Made by a program: the position numbers and the translations under genes. A stretch of DNA of 34,167 nt. Origin: Chitinophagaceae bacterium. GTDB lineage: Bacteria; Bacteroidota; Bacteroidia; Chitinophagales; Chitinophagaceae. Positions 16,585 to 25,599 of this stretch are shown piece by piece (position 1 is the first letter of the stretch; every line of letters starts with the position of its first letter). The stretch spans positions 1 to 34,167 of the forward strand of contig CANBQT010000034.1 in assembly GCA_947371755.1 (NCBI GenBank), written 5' to 3'. Below the pieces are notes generated by a model, which saw nothing but the letters and a program-made list of their open reading frames with translations, was not told the origin of the DNA and did not search any database.

Positions 16585-16698
16585 TAAAATACCTTGACGC
16601 TCATCATGTAAAAGAATACTCAATGTTTGGACATTTGTGTAAGAAAATTGATAGTTAATCATCAACAATCGAAAAAACATCACCAAAAAACCAATTTT

Positions 16699-17292
16699 AT
16701 GAATAAGCGTACAAAAGACAATTTTAAAAAACTTGGCCTCATCGCTTTTAGTCTCATTTTATTAATCGGTGCATCTGCACAAGTGAAATACAGTTCTAAA
16801 AGCATGGCCTTAACAGTTAGTGGTACTTCCACACTACACGATTGGGATATGAAATCGGCAGTTGGAACTTTTGAAGGAAACTTCACATTGAATGCAGCTG
16901 GTGCAATTACAGCTGTTAATGGACTTAGCTTCTCAACTAAAGGTGAAAGCTTAAAAAGCGGCCATGATGCAATGGACAAAAATGCCTACAAAGCATTAAA
17001 AAACGATAAAGCTCCATTGATTACTTACACTTCTAATGCTGCAACCATCACCAATTTAGATGCTACAGATTATTCAGTTAAATCAACCGGAAAATTAACC
17101 ATTGCAGGCACCACCTTAGATGCAGAGATTGTAGCTACTTGTAAAGTAAATGCCGACAAGTCTATTACTGTAATGGGATCTAAAAAGATTAGCATGAAAG
17201 AATTCGGGATGGCTCCACCCACTTTCATGATGGGTACTATTAAAACAGGTAACGATGTTACCCTGAAATTCGACTTAAAACTTAACAAATAA
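16699..17292 (+). CDS. YceI-family secreted protein (first)
   Basis: A 197-residue protein. A cleavable signal peptide (KKLGLIAFSLILLIGASAQ) is followed by a YceI-type domain. The family forms a lipocalin-like beta barrel that binds isoprenoid-type lipids in E. coli-related structures. Typical segments are SGTSTLHDWDMKS near the mature start, SLKSGHDAMDKNAYKALK in the middle, and a C-terminal SMKEFGMAPPTFMMGTIKTG. Ligand and role here are unknown. The ATG at 16699 is chosen over a TTG at 16627 because it places the signal peptide at the N-terminus. It is followed 42 bases later by an outer-membrane barrel gene, suggesting one transcript. Confidence 0.88.
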   Translation: MNKRTKDNFKKLGLIAFSLILLIGASAQVKYSSKSMALTVSGTSTLHDWDMKSAVGTFEGNFTLNAAGAITAVNGLSFSTKGESLKSGHDAMDKNAYKALKNDKAPLITYTSNAATITNLDATDYSVKSTGKLTIAGTTLDAEIVATCKVNADKSITVMGSKKISMKEFGMAPPTFMMGTIKTGNDVTLKFDLKLNK

Positions 17293-17334
17293 TATCAATT
17301 CTAAACAACACTATTAATAACCAAACTTAATTTT

Positions 17335-18663
17335 ATGAAATTCCAATTTAAAAAATTAGCCTTAGTTGCCTTAGCTGCAATTCCCTTGACGCTCATTGCA
17401 CAGCAACCAAAAATTTCAAACTTCCGTCCTTATGACCAAACTGGTATCAATCAGTTTGAAACTTCTAAATCAGATACTGTTCCTTTTACTGGATTGAAAG
17501 TTAGATGGGGTGCAGGATTTACACAACAATTCCAAAACTTGAAACACGAAAATCCTGGCGCTTTAAATAATACAGGTAATGGAGCTAACCGTTTATATCC
17601 TTTAGTAAATGGTTTTATGACTTCACAAGCCAATTTATTCATGGATGTACAATTAGCTGATGGTGTTAAATTAAATGTAACCAGTTATTTATCTGCACGT
17701 CACCACAATGAAACTTGGGTAAAAGGTGGATATATCCAATTTGATAAAGTTCCATTTAAAGGTCAATTCTGGGATGATTTAATGAAAATCGCAACAGTTA
17801 AAATCGGCCACTTCGAAGTGAACTATGGTGATCAACACTTCCGCAGATCAGATGGTGGTCAAACTTTATACAACCCATTCATGGACAACTATATTATGGA
17901 TGAGTTCGCTACTGAGATTGGTGGTGAAGTGTATCTTCAAAAAAATGGATTGTTAGGTATGGTGGGTATGACTACTGGTATGATTAAAGGAAGCATCGAT
18001 TCAGCTATTGCAACAGTTGCAGATCCTAATACCAGCAGAAACCCTTCTATCTATTTCAAACTTGGGTTTGACAAAAAATTGAATGACAATGTACGTGTAC
18101 GTTTAACTGGTAGCTATTATGCAAATAGTAGTAACGCAGGTAGTGGTTTAACCATCTATGGTGGCGACCGTACAGGTTCTAACTATCAAAACGTTATGGA
18201 AAAAGGCGCGCCAGGTGCTTTACCTGCATCTACTGCAGTTGCTTTCTCTGGTCGCTTTAACCCAGGCTTCAGCAAAAAAATTAATGCAGCCATGTTGAAT
18301 GGTTTTGTAAAAGTATATGGTTTTGAAGTATTCGCTACCTATGAGTCTTCAAAAGGTAGAACTAAAACTGAAACTGTAGACAGAAAAGCTACTCAGTATG
18401 CAGTAGAAGGTGTATACAGATTTGGTAAAAGTGAAAATCTATTCGTAGGTGCCCGTTACAATGCAGTGAAAGCTGGTTTAGCTGGAATCGCTAACGATGT
18501 TACTGTTAAAAGAACTTCTTTCGCTGGTGGTTGGTTCATGACTAAAAATGTATTGTTGAAAGGTGAATATGTGATTCAAAAATATGTAGACTTCCCAGCA
18601 GCTGATTACCGCTCTACTGGTAAATTCAATGGCTATGTTATTGAAGCTGTGGTAGGATTCTAA
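17335..18663 (+). CDS. Outer-membrane beta-barrel (porin-like) protein
   Basis: A 442-residue protein. A signal peptide (LALVALAAIPLTLIAQ) is followed by many alternating amphipathic strands and aromatic girdle residues. The last residues, GYVIEAVVGF, end in Phe as expected for a BAM-assembled barrel. Segments such as VKIGHFEVNYGDQHFRRSDGG and NPSIYFKLGFDKKLNDNVRV have a porin-like character. Permeated substrate is unknown. It lies between two YceI genes, and its neighbour order suggests joint function with them at the outer membrane. A hairpin terminator follows at 18687. Confidence 0.8.
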   Translation: MKFQFKKLALVALAAIPLTLIAQQPKISNFRPYDQTGINQFETSKSDTVPFTGLKVRWGAGFTQQFQNLKHENPGALNNTGNGANRLYPLVNGFMTSQANLFMDVQLADGVKLNVTSYLSARHHNETWVKGGYIQFDKVPFKGQFWDDLMKIATVKIGHFEVNYGDQHFRRSDGGQTLYNPFMDNYIMDEFATEIGGEVYLQKNGLLGMVGMTTGMIKGSIDSAIATVADPNTSRNPSIYFKLGFDKKLNDNVRVRLTGSYYANSSNAGSGLTIYGGDRTGSNYQNVMEKGAPGALPASTAVAFSGRFNPGFSKKINAAMLNGFVKVYGFEVFATYESSKGRTKTETVDRKATQYAVEGVYRFGKSENLFVGARYNAVKAGLAGIANDVTVKRTSFAGGWFMTKNVLLKGEYVIQKYVDFPAADYRSTGKFNGYVIEAVVGF

Positions 18664-18686
18664 TAAAATGGTTTTTTATGGTGTAT

Positions 18687-18725
18687 AATAGCCGGATGAA
18701 GTTCTTTCATTCGGCTATTCTTTTT
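18687..18725 (+). terminator. Intrinsic terminator after the barrel gene
   Basis: AATAGCCGGATGAA and TTCATTCGGCTATT (18687-18719) form a long stem with one G-T pair and a 5-base loop, followed by CTTTTT. It would end the YceI-barrel transcript, leaving only partial read-through into the second YceI gene. Confidence 0.85.
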
Positions 18726-18748
18726 ATTATTGTAGGATTGATATCAAA

Positions 18749-19342
18749 ATGAAGAAACAAGTTATTGCATGCATGCTCCTATTTGTAACGTCGGGATTTT
18801 ATCATCCAGAAAATAAAGCCGTATGGGTGGTGATGCAAGGAAGTAGCTTATCTGTTAATGGCACAACGAATATTAATAGCTTTCAATGTGATATCAATAA
18901 TTATAATTTACCTGATACTTTATCATTATTGAAAGGGATTACTAAGGGACAAATACTTCCCATGAATGGTAAACTAAATCTGGAGATCGAAGCCTTTGAT
19001 TGCCACAACAGGATGATGACGGCAGATCTTAGAAAAACTTTGAAAGCCAAATTATATCCCATACTTGCAGTGAAATTTGTTTCAATTAATAGTTATCCGG
19101 ATTTTAAAAATCCTACTAAGATCACTGGCGTAGTCGACATCAGTTTGTCGGGCGTAAATAAAAGATTTGAGATCAATTATCTTTTTACCGGCGATGAAAA
19201 ACAAGATGTGCATTTAAAAGGAAACCAGAAAATACATTTCTCAGATTTTAATTTAACTCCGCCAAGTAAATTAGGAGGGGTGATCAAAGCTAATGATGAA
19301 TTATTAGTTGAATTCAGGTTGAACCTAAAGCCTATTAGCTAA
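18749..19342 (+). CDS. YceI-family secreted protein (second)
   Basis: A 197-residue protein with a short signal-like N-terminus (VIACMLLFVTSGFY) and a divergent YceI-like domain. The matching segments are SLSVNGTTNINSFQCDI, FDCHNRMMTADLRKTLKAK and the C-terminal HFSDFNLTPPSKLGGVIKAND, parallel to the first YceI protein. An unusual pair of Cys residues (in SFQCDI and FDCHN) could form a disulfide in the periplasm. It follows the barrel gene across a terminator, so it may be expressed separately. Its stop lies 1 base from that of the convergent membrane gene. The YceI assignment is by pattern and weaker than for the first copy. Confidence 0.72.
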   Translation: MKKQVIACMLLFVTSGFYHPENKAVWVVMQGSSLSVNGTTNINSFQCDINNYNLPDTLSLLKGITKGQILPMNGKLNLEIEAFDCHNRMMTADLRKTLKAKLYPILAVKFVSINSYPDFKNPTKITGVVDISLSGVNKRFEINYLFTGDEKQDVHLKGNQKIHFSDFNLTPPSKLGGVIKANDELLVEFRLNLKPIS

Positions 19343-19343
19343 T

Positions 19344-19772
19344 CTATGGGTTCATTTTTGCAAAAATAATTCCTGCTACACTAGATTGGAAAAATCCAAA
19401 CCCAAACCACGACAATACCATGGTACTTGAAACGTCTATCTGACTATAGGTCATCCAAAGTATAGGAAGTAAGCCTGTCAGCGAATAGACTGCACCAAAT
19501 TCCAGACCACGAATAATGATATGTCCTTTGAAGACCGACTTAAACCGGTCCCAAAAAAATGCAAGGGCAAAACTGATTACTAATGCATGTGTGTAGAAAA
19601 ATAAATCTCTGGACCTATCTGAAATAAATACACCGCTCAAGTATTCTACAAAGAAAGGATTGAAAAATTTAATACTTACTGCTACAAATAAGCCACCATA
19701 AGATAGGATGGATAATATGATGCCAGCAACCAAACCGCTGACAATCATTTTCTTTATCCTTTCCTTTCTCAT
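19344..19772 (-). CDS. Four-helix membrane protein of unknown function
   Basis: A 142-residue protein with four predicted membrane segments, including VSGLVAGIILSILSYGGLFV, FYTHALVISFALAFFW, FGAVYSLTGLLPILWM and VLSWFGFGFFQSSVAGIIFA. I recognise no family. Basic residues (MRKERIKK) at the N-terminus suggest a cytoplasmic start. It lies 44 bases downstream of the DEAD-box helicase gene on the same strand and is convergent with the second YceI gene. Confidence 0.7.
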   Translation of the reverse strand: MRKERIKKMIVSGLVAGIILSILSYGGLFVAVSIKFFNPFFVEYLSGVFISDRSRDLFFYTHALVISFALAFFWDRFKSVFKGHIIIRGLEFGAVYSLTGLLPILWMTYSQIDVSSTMVLSWFGFGFFQSSVAGIIFAKMNP

Positions 19773-19816
19773 TTTGGTTATTTATCTAGAATTTAAAGTT
19801 AGTTTATTTTATAATT

Positions 19817-21094
19817 CTAACCTCTTTTTGCAGTTTGATTGCCTGAGTATCTTCTAGGATCTCCACCCCTGAATGATCTTCGTTCTTTGGCTTGATAATG
19901 TCTTTGAACGGGCTTTTGTTTAGCAGTTGTTGAAATATTATTCAGGGAAGTATTCGACATCGCATACGGATGCTCTGCCACCATTGGAATTTGAATGCCA
20001 ATTAACTTTTGAATATCTCTCAGGAACTCCTTTTCTTCTGCATCGCAAAAAGAAAAAGCAATGCCACTTGCGCCAGCCCTCCCAGTTCGCCCGATACGGT
20101 GTACATAAGTTTCTGGTACATTCGGCAATTCGAAATTGATGACGTGTGATAAATTGTCAACGTCAATCCCTCTTGCTGCAATATCAGTTGCAACCAATAC
20201 TCTTGTATGCCCTGTTTTGAAATTAGTTAAGGCACGTTGACGGGCATTTTGAGATTTATTTCCATGGATGGCTTCTGCCACAATATTTCCACGATGTAGG
20301 TCTTTTACAATTTTATCGGCGCCATGTTTGGTTCTTGCGAATACCAATGCGGATTTAATATTGCTATCCTTTAAAAGATGCGCTAACAAGAGTTTCTTAT
20401 TTTCTTTTTCAACAAAATAAATAGCTTGTTCGATAGTTTCGGCAGTAGATGAAATAGGTGTAACCTCTACTTTTACAGGGTTGTTTAAAATGCTGCTTGC
20501 TAAACTACTAATTTCAGCAGGCATAGTTGCTGAGAAGAATAAAGTTTGTCTTTTTGTTGGAAGAAGTGTGATTACTTTTTTTACATCATGGATAAAACCC
20601 ATATCCAACATACGGTCTGCTTCATCCAATACAAAAAATTCAATATCATTTAGCCTGATAAATCTTTGTTGAATCAGATCTAATAATCTACCAGGAGTAG
20701 CAATTAAAATATCTACCCCATTCCGCAATGCATTTGTTTGAGCTCCTTGTGAAACTCCTCCAAATATCACTAATTGTTTTAGCCCTAAATTTTTTCCGTA
20801 AGCTGCAAAGCTTTCTTCAATTTGAATGGCTAATTCACGTGTAGGAGTTAATATAAGGGCTTTAATTCCTCCCTTTTTAGGATGACCAGTGAATTTCTCT
20901 TTGCACAATAATTGTAATACCGGAATAGCAAACGCTGCTGTTTTCCCAGTTCCAGTTTGAGCACAACCCAATAAGTCTCTACCCTCCAAAATACTTGGGA
21001 TGGCTTGTTCCTGAATGGGTGTGGGTGTTGTGTAACCTTCGTTCTTGAGCGCATTTAATATGGGCTCAATGAGGCTTAATTGTTCGAATAACAA
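19817..21094 (-). CDS. DEAD-box RNA helicase (RhlE-like)
   Basis: A 425-residue ATP-dependent RNA helicase. All core motifs are visible: Q motif TPTPIQ, motif I AQTGTGKT, Ia PTRELA, Ib [43 protein letters not shown] and [12 protein letters not shown]. The C-terminal 50 residues are basic ([17 protein letters not shown]) and would help RNA binding. Short tails of this kind resemble RhlE-type proteins. No ATG precedes the Q motif at the right distance, so the TTG at 21094 is the likely start. A leader with a 7-bp hairpin precedes it. Role: RNA remodelling, possibly at low temperature. Confidence 0.93.
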   Translation of the reverse strand: MLFEQLSLIEPILNALKNEGYTTPTPIQEQAIPSILEGRDLLGCAQTGTGKTAAFAIPVLQLLCKEKFTGHPKKGGIKALILTPTRELAIQIEESFAAYGKNLGLKQLVIFGGVSQGAQTNALRNGVDILIATPGRLLDLIQQRFIRLNDIEFFVLDEADRMLDMGFIHDVKKVITLLPTKRQTLFFSATMPAEISSLASSILNNPVKVEVTPISSTAETIEQAIYFVEKENKKLLLAHLLKDSNIKSALVFARTKHGADKIVKDLHRGNIVAEAIHGNKSQNARQRALTNFKTGHTRVLVATDIAARGIDVDNLSHVINFELPNVPETYVHRIGRTGRAGASGIAFSFCDAEEKEFLRDIQKLIGIQIPMVAEHPYAMSNTSLNNISTTAKQKPVQRHYQAKERRSFRGGDPRRYSGNQTAKRG

Positions 21095-21116
21095 AATAAA
21101 AATGTTTTAAAATGAA

Positions 21117-21136
21117 CACCTGAAATTGCTCAGGTG
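21117..21136 (-). promoter_or_regulatory. Hairpin in the leader of the DEAD-box gene
   Basis: CACCTGA (21117-21123) and TCAGGTG (21130-21136) form a 7-bp stem with a 6-base loop, about 22 bases before the TTG start. Leaders of cold-responsive helicase genes can be structured; here that link is inference. Confidence 0.35.
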
Positions 21137-21216
21137 GTATATAACCTTTCCGGATTTGACTTGATGAAACTTTGTCACGGAAGTAGATAATCAGTCGGTA
21201 GAGAGTCTATATGAAT

Positions 21217-21224
21217 ACTGCAAA
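21217..21224 (-). promoter_or_regulatory. Bacteroidota -7 motif of the DEAD-box gene
   Basis: TAGCTTTG on the minus strand matches TAnnTTTG. It would give a leader of roughly 115 bases before the TTG at 21094, unusually long for this window. A -33 element is not obvious. Confidence 0.35.
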
Positions 21225-21284
21225 GCTAGTTCAAAAAAAATAAATGACTTGTTAATCCACTTACTTCTATTGATTATCAGTTGT

Positions 21285-21758
21285 TTAAAGTTCAATCAAT
21301 GCTAAAATCTGTTCAAGGTAATATTGGTCCTTATCATCAAATTGATCTAACATTTCGCTATCAACATCCAGTACTCCCCAAACAATTCCATCTTTTAAGA
21401 TTGGCACAACAATTTCCGATTTAGATAAACTGCTGCAGGCAATATGTCCTGGAAATTTTTCAACATCCGGCACAATCAGTGTCTTTGCCTTTTCCCAACT
21501 ACTTCCACAAACACCCCTTCCTTTTTTGATACGGGTACATGCAACAGGTCCCTGAAATGGCCCCAATACTAATTCCTCGTTTTTAACAATGTAAAAACCA
21601 ACCCAAAACCAATTGAATTGTTCTTTCAGAGCAGCAGTAACATTTGCAAGATTAGCAATCAGGTCAGGCTCGCCTGTAAGCAACCCTTTGATCTGAGGGA
21701 TCAGGTTTTGATACTGTTCATTTTTATCGCCTGTAACAATTTGTAAGTCTTCTGCCAT
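21285..21758 (-). CDS. msrC: GAF-domain free methionine-R-sulfoxide reductase
   Basis: A 157-residue single GAF domain with the three conserved cysteines of fRMsr enzymes: VACTRIKKGRGVCG holds two, and GHIACSSLSKSEIVVP holds the third. The domain also shows FNWFWVGFYIV and GVLDVDSE, typical of the family. The enzyme reduces free methionine-R-sulfoxide and helps repair oxidative damage in the cytoplasm. The start is the ATG at 21758. It is divergent from the PPK2 gene, 64 bases apart, and upstream of the helicase gene on the same strand. Confidence 0.92.
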   Translation of the reverse strand: MAEDLQIVTGDKNEQYQNLIPQIKGLLTGEPDLIANLANVTAALKEQFNWFWVGFYIVKNEELVLGPFQGPVACTRIKKGRGVCGSSWEKAKTLIVPDVEKFPGHIACSSLSKSEIVVPILKDGIVWGVLDVDSEMLDQFDDKDQYYLEQILALIEL

Positions 21759-21822
21759 AGAGCAAAGATATTTGAATTAAAAAATTAGTGCTAACTTTTA
21801 TGTTCACTTTTAAAAAGGATAT

Positions 21823-22719
21823 ATGGCCACGAAACCACTGATCAATATGGAGGCTTTTAGAGTGAAAGCCGGCAAAAAAATCAAATTGAAATCTTTTGCT
21901 ACTAACGTAAAGAAAAAACCTGTTGAAAAACAGAAGGGGGAAGCCATGTTACAAAAAGGCATCATTGAGTTGGCAAATATGCAAGACAAATTATATGCAC
22001 ACAATGAAATTAGTGTGTTGATAGTTTTGCAGGCAATGGATGCTGCTGGAAAGGATGGTACTATTAAACATTTAATGAGCGGATTAAATCCTTCCGGGGT
22101 AAAAGTGTCGAGTTTTAAAGCTCCATCAGCTACTGAATTGGACCATGATTATTTTTGGCGTCATTACAAAGAATTACCTGCTAGAGGAGAAATCGGAATT
22201 TTCAATCGATCGCATTATGAAAATGTTTTAGTTACAAAAGTACATCCCGAATATATTTTAAACGAGAACATACCTGGAATTAAATCAGTCAAAGACATTG
22301 ATAAAAAGTTCTGGAAAAAAAGGTATGAGCAGATTAATAGTTTCGAAAAAAATCTGAGTGAGAATGGTACCATTATTTTGAAGTTTTTTTTACATGTTTC
22401 AAAAGACGAACAGAAAAAAAGGTTCTTAGAAAGAATTGAAGACCCAAAGAAGAACTGGAAATTTTCATTGGCAGACATGAAGGAAAGAGCGTTCTGGGAT
22501 CAATATCAGGATGCTTATGAAGAAATGTTTAACCATACTTCAACTGAATATGCGCCCTGGTATGTAATCCCAGCTGATGATAAATGGTATATGCGCATAT
22601 TGATCGGTTTAGCTATATATCAACAATTTCAGAAATTGAATATTGCCTATCCACGTGTGTCGAAGGAAACAAAAGCCGCTTTGGAAAAAGCAAAGCAAGT
22701 ATTATTGAATGAAAAATAA
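21823..22719 (+). CDS. ppk2: Polyphosphate kinase 2 family protein
   Basis: A 298-residue PPK2-type polyphosphate:nucleotide phosphotransferase. Walker A is DAAGKDGTIK, the Walker B region is GEIGIFNRSHYENVLV, and the lid region is rich in Arg/Lys (KKRFLERIEDPKKNWKF). The C-terminus APWYVIPADDKWYMRI is typical of the family. It would transfer phosphate between polyphosphate and AMP, ADP or other nucleotides; the FNRSHYE variant resembles the broad class III enzymes, which is inference. AAGGA lies 5 bases before the ATG, one of the clearer ribosome binding sites in the window. Its stop touches that of the convergent flippase gene. Confidence 0.93.
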   Translation: MATKPLINMEAFRVKAGKKIKLKSFATNVKKKPVEKQKGEAMLQKGIIELANMQDKLYAHNEISVLIVLQAMDAAGKDGTIKHLMSGLNPSGVKVSSFKAPSATELDHDYFWRHYKELPARGEIGIFNRSHYENVLVTKVHPEYILNENIPGIKSVKDIDKKFWKKRYEQINSFEKNLSENGTIILKFFLHVSKDEQKKRFLERIEDPKKNWKFSLADMKERAFWDQYQDAYEEMFNHTSTEYAPWYVIPADDKWYMRILIGLAIYQQFQKLNIAYPRVSKETKAALEKAKQVLLNEK

Positions 22720-24219
22720 TTAGTGGATATATTTTCCCACCACTGGTAGTTTTTGGAATTCCTTTTTTTCAACAAGCAGGATAAACCAAATAAATACAAA
22801 TAACAAGATAGATCCAGTAACAAACTGGAACCAAAAGGGGTTGTAGAAATACAGTACACCTTTTTGTATTAAATAAAAACCTGCTACAATGCCGATGTAC
22901 GCAACTAATTTTTTCCAGGCATATGGTATTGGATATTCTTTTTGTCCCCAAATAAAACTGATCACCATCATGCTGCCATAACACGCGAAAGTAGCCCAGG
23001 CACAAGCCATATAGCTGAAATAAGGGATCAATGTATAATTAATAAGTAAAGTTATACCAGCGCCAATTACCGTGATCCATGCTCCTGCCATTGTTTTATG
23101 TCCCAGCTTGTACCATACACTCAGGTTATAATAAATTCCTAAGAACATATTTGCGAGTAAGAGGATGGGCACTACCTGCAACCCAACCCACATTTCCGGG
23201 TTCCGAATAAATTGTTTCCATACATCCAAATACAATGCTACCATTAAAAACATGATGCAAAGTGTGATCACGAAAAATTTCATGATCCTGGCGTATAATT
23301 TAGGGGCATCTTTATCGGCCGACTGTTTAAAGAAAAAAGGTTCAGCGCCCATTTTAAATGCCTGAACTGCAAGACTAATGAGCATGGCAAGTTTATAACA
23401 AGCAGCATATATACCCACTTCGGCTTTTGCTGCATCCACAGAAGCTACGGGGGCCCACCATTGCAACATAATCCGATCGAATGTTTCATTGATCATGCCT
23501 GCAAATCCTGCAATGATCAAGGGCATTCCATAGGCCATTAATTCTTTCCAAAGCGACCAATCAAATTTCCATTTGAAACCAAAGAATTCTTTACTCAAAA
23601 GAAGTAATACAAAAACATTTTGAACCAGATTGGCTAAAAGTAAATAGCCCACACTCCAGTTCGGGTCATAAAAATCGTTGAACCAATGCGTTGGATGAGT
23701 AGTTAAAAAATGGGGAATCGTGCTGATGAAAAAATAGGTTGCAGCAATATTTATTAGGATGCCGCTAATTTTAGTGAGTGCAAATTTTACCGGGCGGCTT
23801 TCTTGCCTTAATCTTGCGAAAGGTATACTGCATAGCGCATCTATTGCTATAATACCAGCTGCTACTATGATATATTCTGGATGGTTTCCAACCGATAACA
23901 AATTGGCAATCGGTTGACGCATCAATATTAATAGAACCCCTAATACAATACTGGTGAAAATTAATGAAATGCTCGAGGTATTATAAACAGTTTCTTTGTC
24001 TTTTGAATTTGAGAATCTGAAATAAGCGGTTTCCATACCATAAGTGAATACCACATTCATAAAGGGTATAAAAGAATACACCAATGAAAACTCACCATAA
24101 ATGGCCTTAGACAATTTATAAGTGAGATAGGGTAATAATAAATAATTGATAAATCTAGCAGCAATGGAGCTAGCCCCATACCAAATTGTTTGTCCCGCTA
24201 ATTTCTTGATGCCACTCAA
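22720..24219 (-). CDS. Polysaccharide biosynthesis flippase (Wzx/MATE-like)
   Basis: A 499-residue integral membrane protein with about 12-14 hydrophobic segments. The first part (GQTIWYGASSIAARFINYLLLPYLTY) is typical of the oligosaccharide flippase family, which moves lipid-linked sugars across the inner membrane. The later segments MPLIIAGFAGMINETFDRIML and YGEFSLVYSF also fit. No glycosyltransferases lie nearby, so the glycan is unknown. The reading frame begins with TTG at 24219 because an in-frame stop lies just upstream and no early ATG exists. It lies 83 bases downstream of the ArfB gene on the same strand. Confidence 0.88.
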   Translation of the reverse strand: MSGIKKLAGQTIWYGASSIAARFINYLLLPYLTYKLSKAIYGEFSLVYSFIPFMNVVFTYGMETAYFRFSNSKDKETVYNTSSISLIFTSIVLGVLLILMRQPIANLLSVGNHPEYIIVAAGIIAIDALCSIPFARLRQESRPVKFALTKISGILINIAATYFFISTIPHFLTTHPTHWFNDFYDPNWSVGYLLLANLVQNVFVLLLLSKEFFGFKWKFDWSLWKELMAYGMPLIIAGFAGMINETFDRIMLQWWAPVASVDAAKAEVGIYAACYKLAMLISLAVQAFKMGAEPFFFKQSADKDAPKLYARIMKFFVITLCIMFLMVALYLDVWKQFIRNPEMWVGLQVVPILLLANMFLGIYYNLSVWYKLGHKTMAGAWITVIGAGITLLINYTLIPYFSYMACAWATFACYGSMMVISFIWGQKEYPIPYAWKKLVAYIGIVAGFYLIQKGVLYFYNPFWFQFVTGSILLFVFIWFILLVEKKEFQKLPVVGKYIH

Positions 24220-24302
24220 TGCCTAAATTTTTATTTTGATCGGGATTCCCCTTTCTTGCGATTGCTAATGTACAGAATGTGTTGTTAATAGTATTGGAAT
24301 CC

Positions 24303-24710
24303 TTAGAAGTTCCGATGATCAACTTTTTTTCGAAACGATTTATTTTCTGCCTTCTTTTTCTTACTCTCAATTCTCTTTTCTATAGCTGCTTTGGTGGGTT
24401 TGGTAGCCATTCTCGCTTTTTTTCGAACCAATGCTGAGGCTATTAAGTCAATCATTTTCTCAATTACTATTCCTTTATTTTCTATCTGACTTCTCGACTC
24501 CTGCGATTTAACAAGCAAATGCCCATCACCAGTAATCCGATTTGACAATTTTTCCAGGATCCTATGCTTTTGTTCCTCTGTAAGTATGTTTGAACTGGCA
24601 ACATGCCAGCGACCTTGGACCATGGTCTCCACCTTGTTCACATTTTGTCCGCCCTTCCCGCCTGAACGAGCAGTTTGAAATTGTATCTCCGATGTTATAT
24701 CTATCTTCAT
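24303..24710 (-). CDS. arfB: Alternative ribosome-rescue factor ArfB (YaeJ-like)
   Basis: A 135-residue peptidyl-tRNA hydrolase with the GGQ catalytic motif in ARSGGKGGQNVNKVET, followed by a short domain. The C-terminal basic tail (KAAIEKRIESKKKKAENKSFRKKV) is the region that enters the mRNA channel of stalled ribosomes. It lacks the decoding domains of full release factors. The start at the ATG 24710 (MKIDITSEIQFQTARS) is chosen over an upstream extension that would overlap the divergent dtd gene. The 36-base gap to dtd must hold two divergent promoters or short leaders. Confidence 0.93.
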   Translation of the reverse strand: MKIDITSEIQFQTARSGGKGGQNVNKVETMVQGRWHVASSNILTEEQKHRILEKLSNRITGDGHLLVKSQESRSQIENKGIVIEKMIDLIASALVRKKARMATKPTKAAIEKRIESKKKKAENKSFRKKVDHRNF

Positions 24711-24746
24711 CTTTATAAAGATAAATCTAAAATAGATTAGACAATT

Positions 24747-25199
24747 ATGAGAGTGGTGATTCAAAGAGTTAGCGAAGCTTCAGTGAAAGTAGCAGGCAAT
24801 ATTACAGGAGCCATTGGGAAGGGTTTATTGGTATTAATGGGGGTTGAAGACGCAGATTCAAACGAAGACATAGCATGGATCAGTAGCAAAATAGTTAATC
24901 TGCGTATTTTTGATGATTCAGAAGGGGTTATGAACCTGAGTGTAAAAGATATGCAGGGAGAGATCCTTTTGGTGAGTCAGTTTACATTACATGCCGCTAC
25001 TAAAAAAGGGAATCGACCATCTTATATTAAAGCATCAAAACCAGATGTGGCAATACCAATGTATGAAAAGCTGATTCTTCAGCTTAAAAACGATCTGGGA
25101 AAAGAAATTCCAACAGGAATCTTCGGGGCAGATATGAAAGTGCAATTAATCAATGATGGACCTGTTACAATTGTGATAGACTCGAAAAATAAGGAATAA
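24747..25199 (+). CDS. dtd: D-aminoacyl-tRNA deacylase
   Basis: A 150-residue Dtd enzyme that removes D-amino acids mistakenly attached to tRNA. The family motifs are plain: MRVVIQRVSEASVKV start, LLVSQFTLHA (the SQFTL motif) and LINDGPVTIVID (the NxGPVT cross-subunit motif). Length is standard. Its stop codon overlaps the start codon of the globin gene by one base (TAATG), so translation may be coupled. Confidence 0.97.
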   Translation: MRVVIQRVSEASVKVAGNITGAIGKGLLVLMGVEDADSNEDIAWISSKIVNLRIFDDSEGVMNLSVKDMQGEILLVSQFTLHAATKKGNRPSYIKASKPDVAIPMYEKLILQLKNDLGKEIPTGIFGADMKVQLINDGPVTIVIDSKNKE

Positions 25200-25588
25200 T
25201 GAAGGAAGATATTTTAAATAGGGAGGATCTGGAATTATTGATGGATCGCTTTTATAGTAAGGCTTTAACCGATGCTACGATTGGACATTATTTTACCGAA
25301 GTGGTTCAGTTGAATTTGGAAAAACATTTACCTGTGATCACAGATTTTTGGGAAACAATCTTATTCGATACCGGAAAGTATTATGGCAATACCATGAAAG
25401 TGCATGAAGATCTTCATGAAAAGTCGCCTTTTCAATCAAGCCATTTTAATCGTTGGATCGACATGTTTAAAGAAACAGTGGATGAAAATTTTGAAGGAAA
25501 TCATGCTGAGAAGATCAAACAAAGGGCTACTTCTATTTCTACAGTGATGAATATTAAAATGGTTCACGGTGGCGCTGGATTAAAATAA
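25199..25588 (+). CDS. Group III truncated haemoglobin
   Basis: A 129-residue globin. Visible features are the B10 Tyr region (DRFYSKAL), the E helix (LEKHLPVITDFWETIL), the likely proximal F8 His (VHEDLHEKSPF) and the G8 Trp in HFNRWIDMF. These match group III truncated haemoglobins, cytoplasmic haem proteins linked to oxygen or NO chemistry in other bacteria. The ligand and function here are unknown. It starts on the stop of dtd and ends 11 bases before the MazG-like gene, so the three form a likely operon. Confidence 0.88.
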   Translation: MKEDILNREDLELLMDRFYSKALTDATIGHYFTEVVQLNLEKHLPVITDFWETILFDTGKYYGNTMKVHEDLHEKSPFQSSHFNRWIDMFKETVDENFEGNHAEKIKQRATSISTVMNIKMVHGGAGLK

Positions 25589-25599
25589 AAATAATTGAG

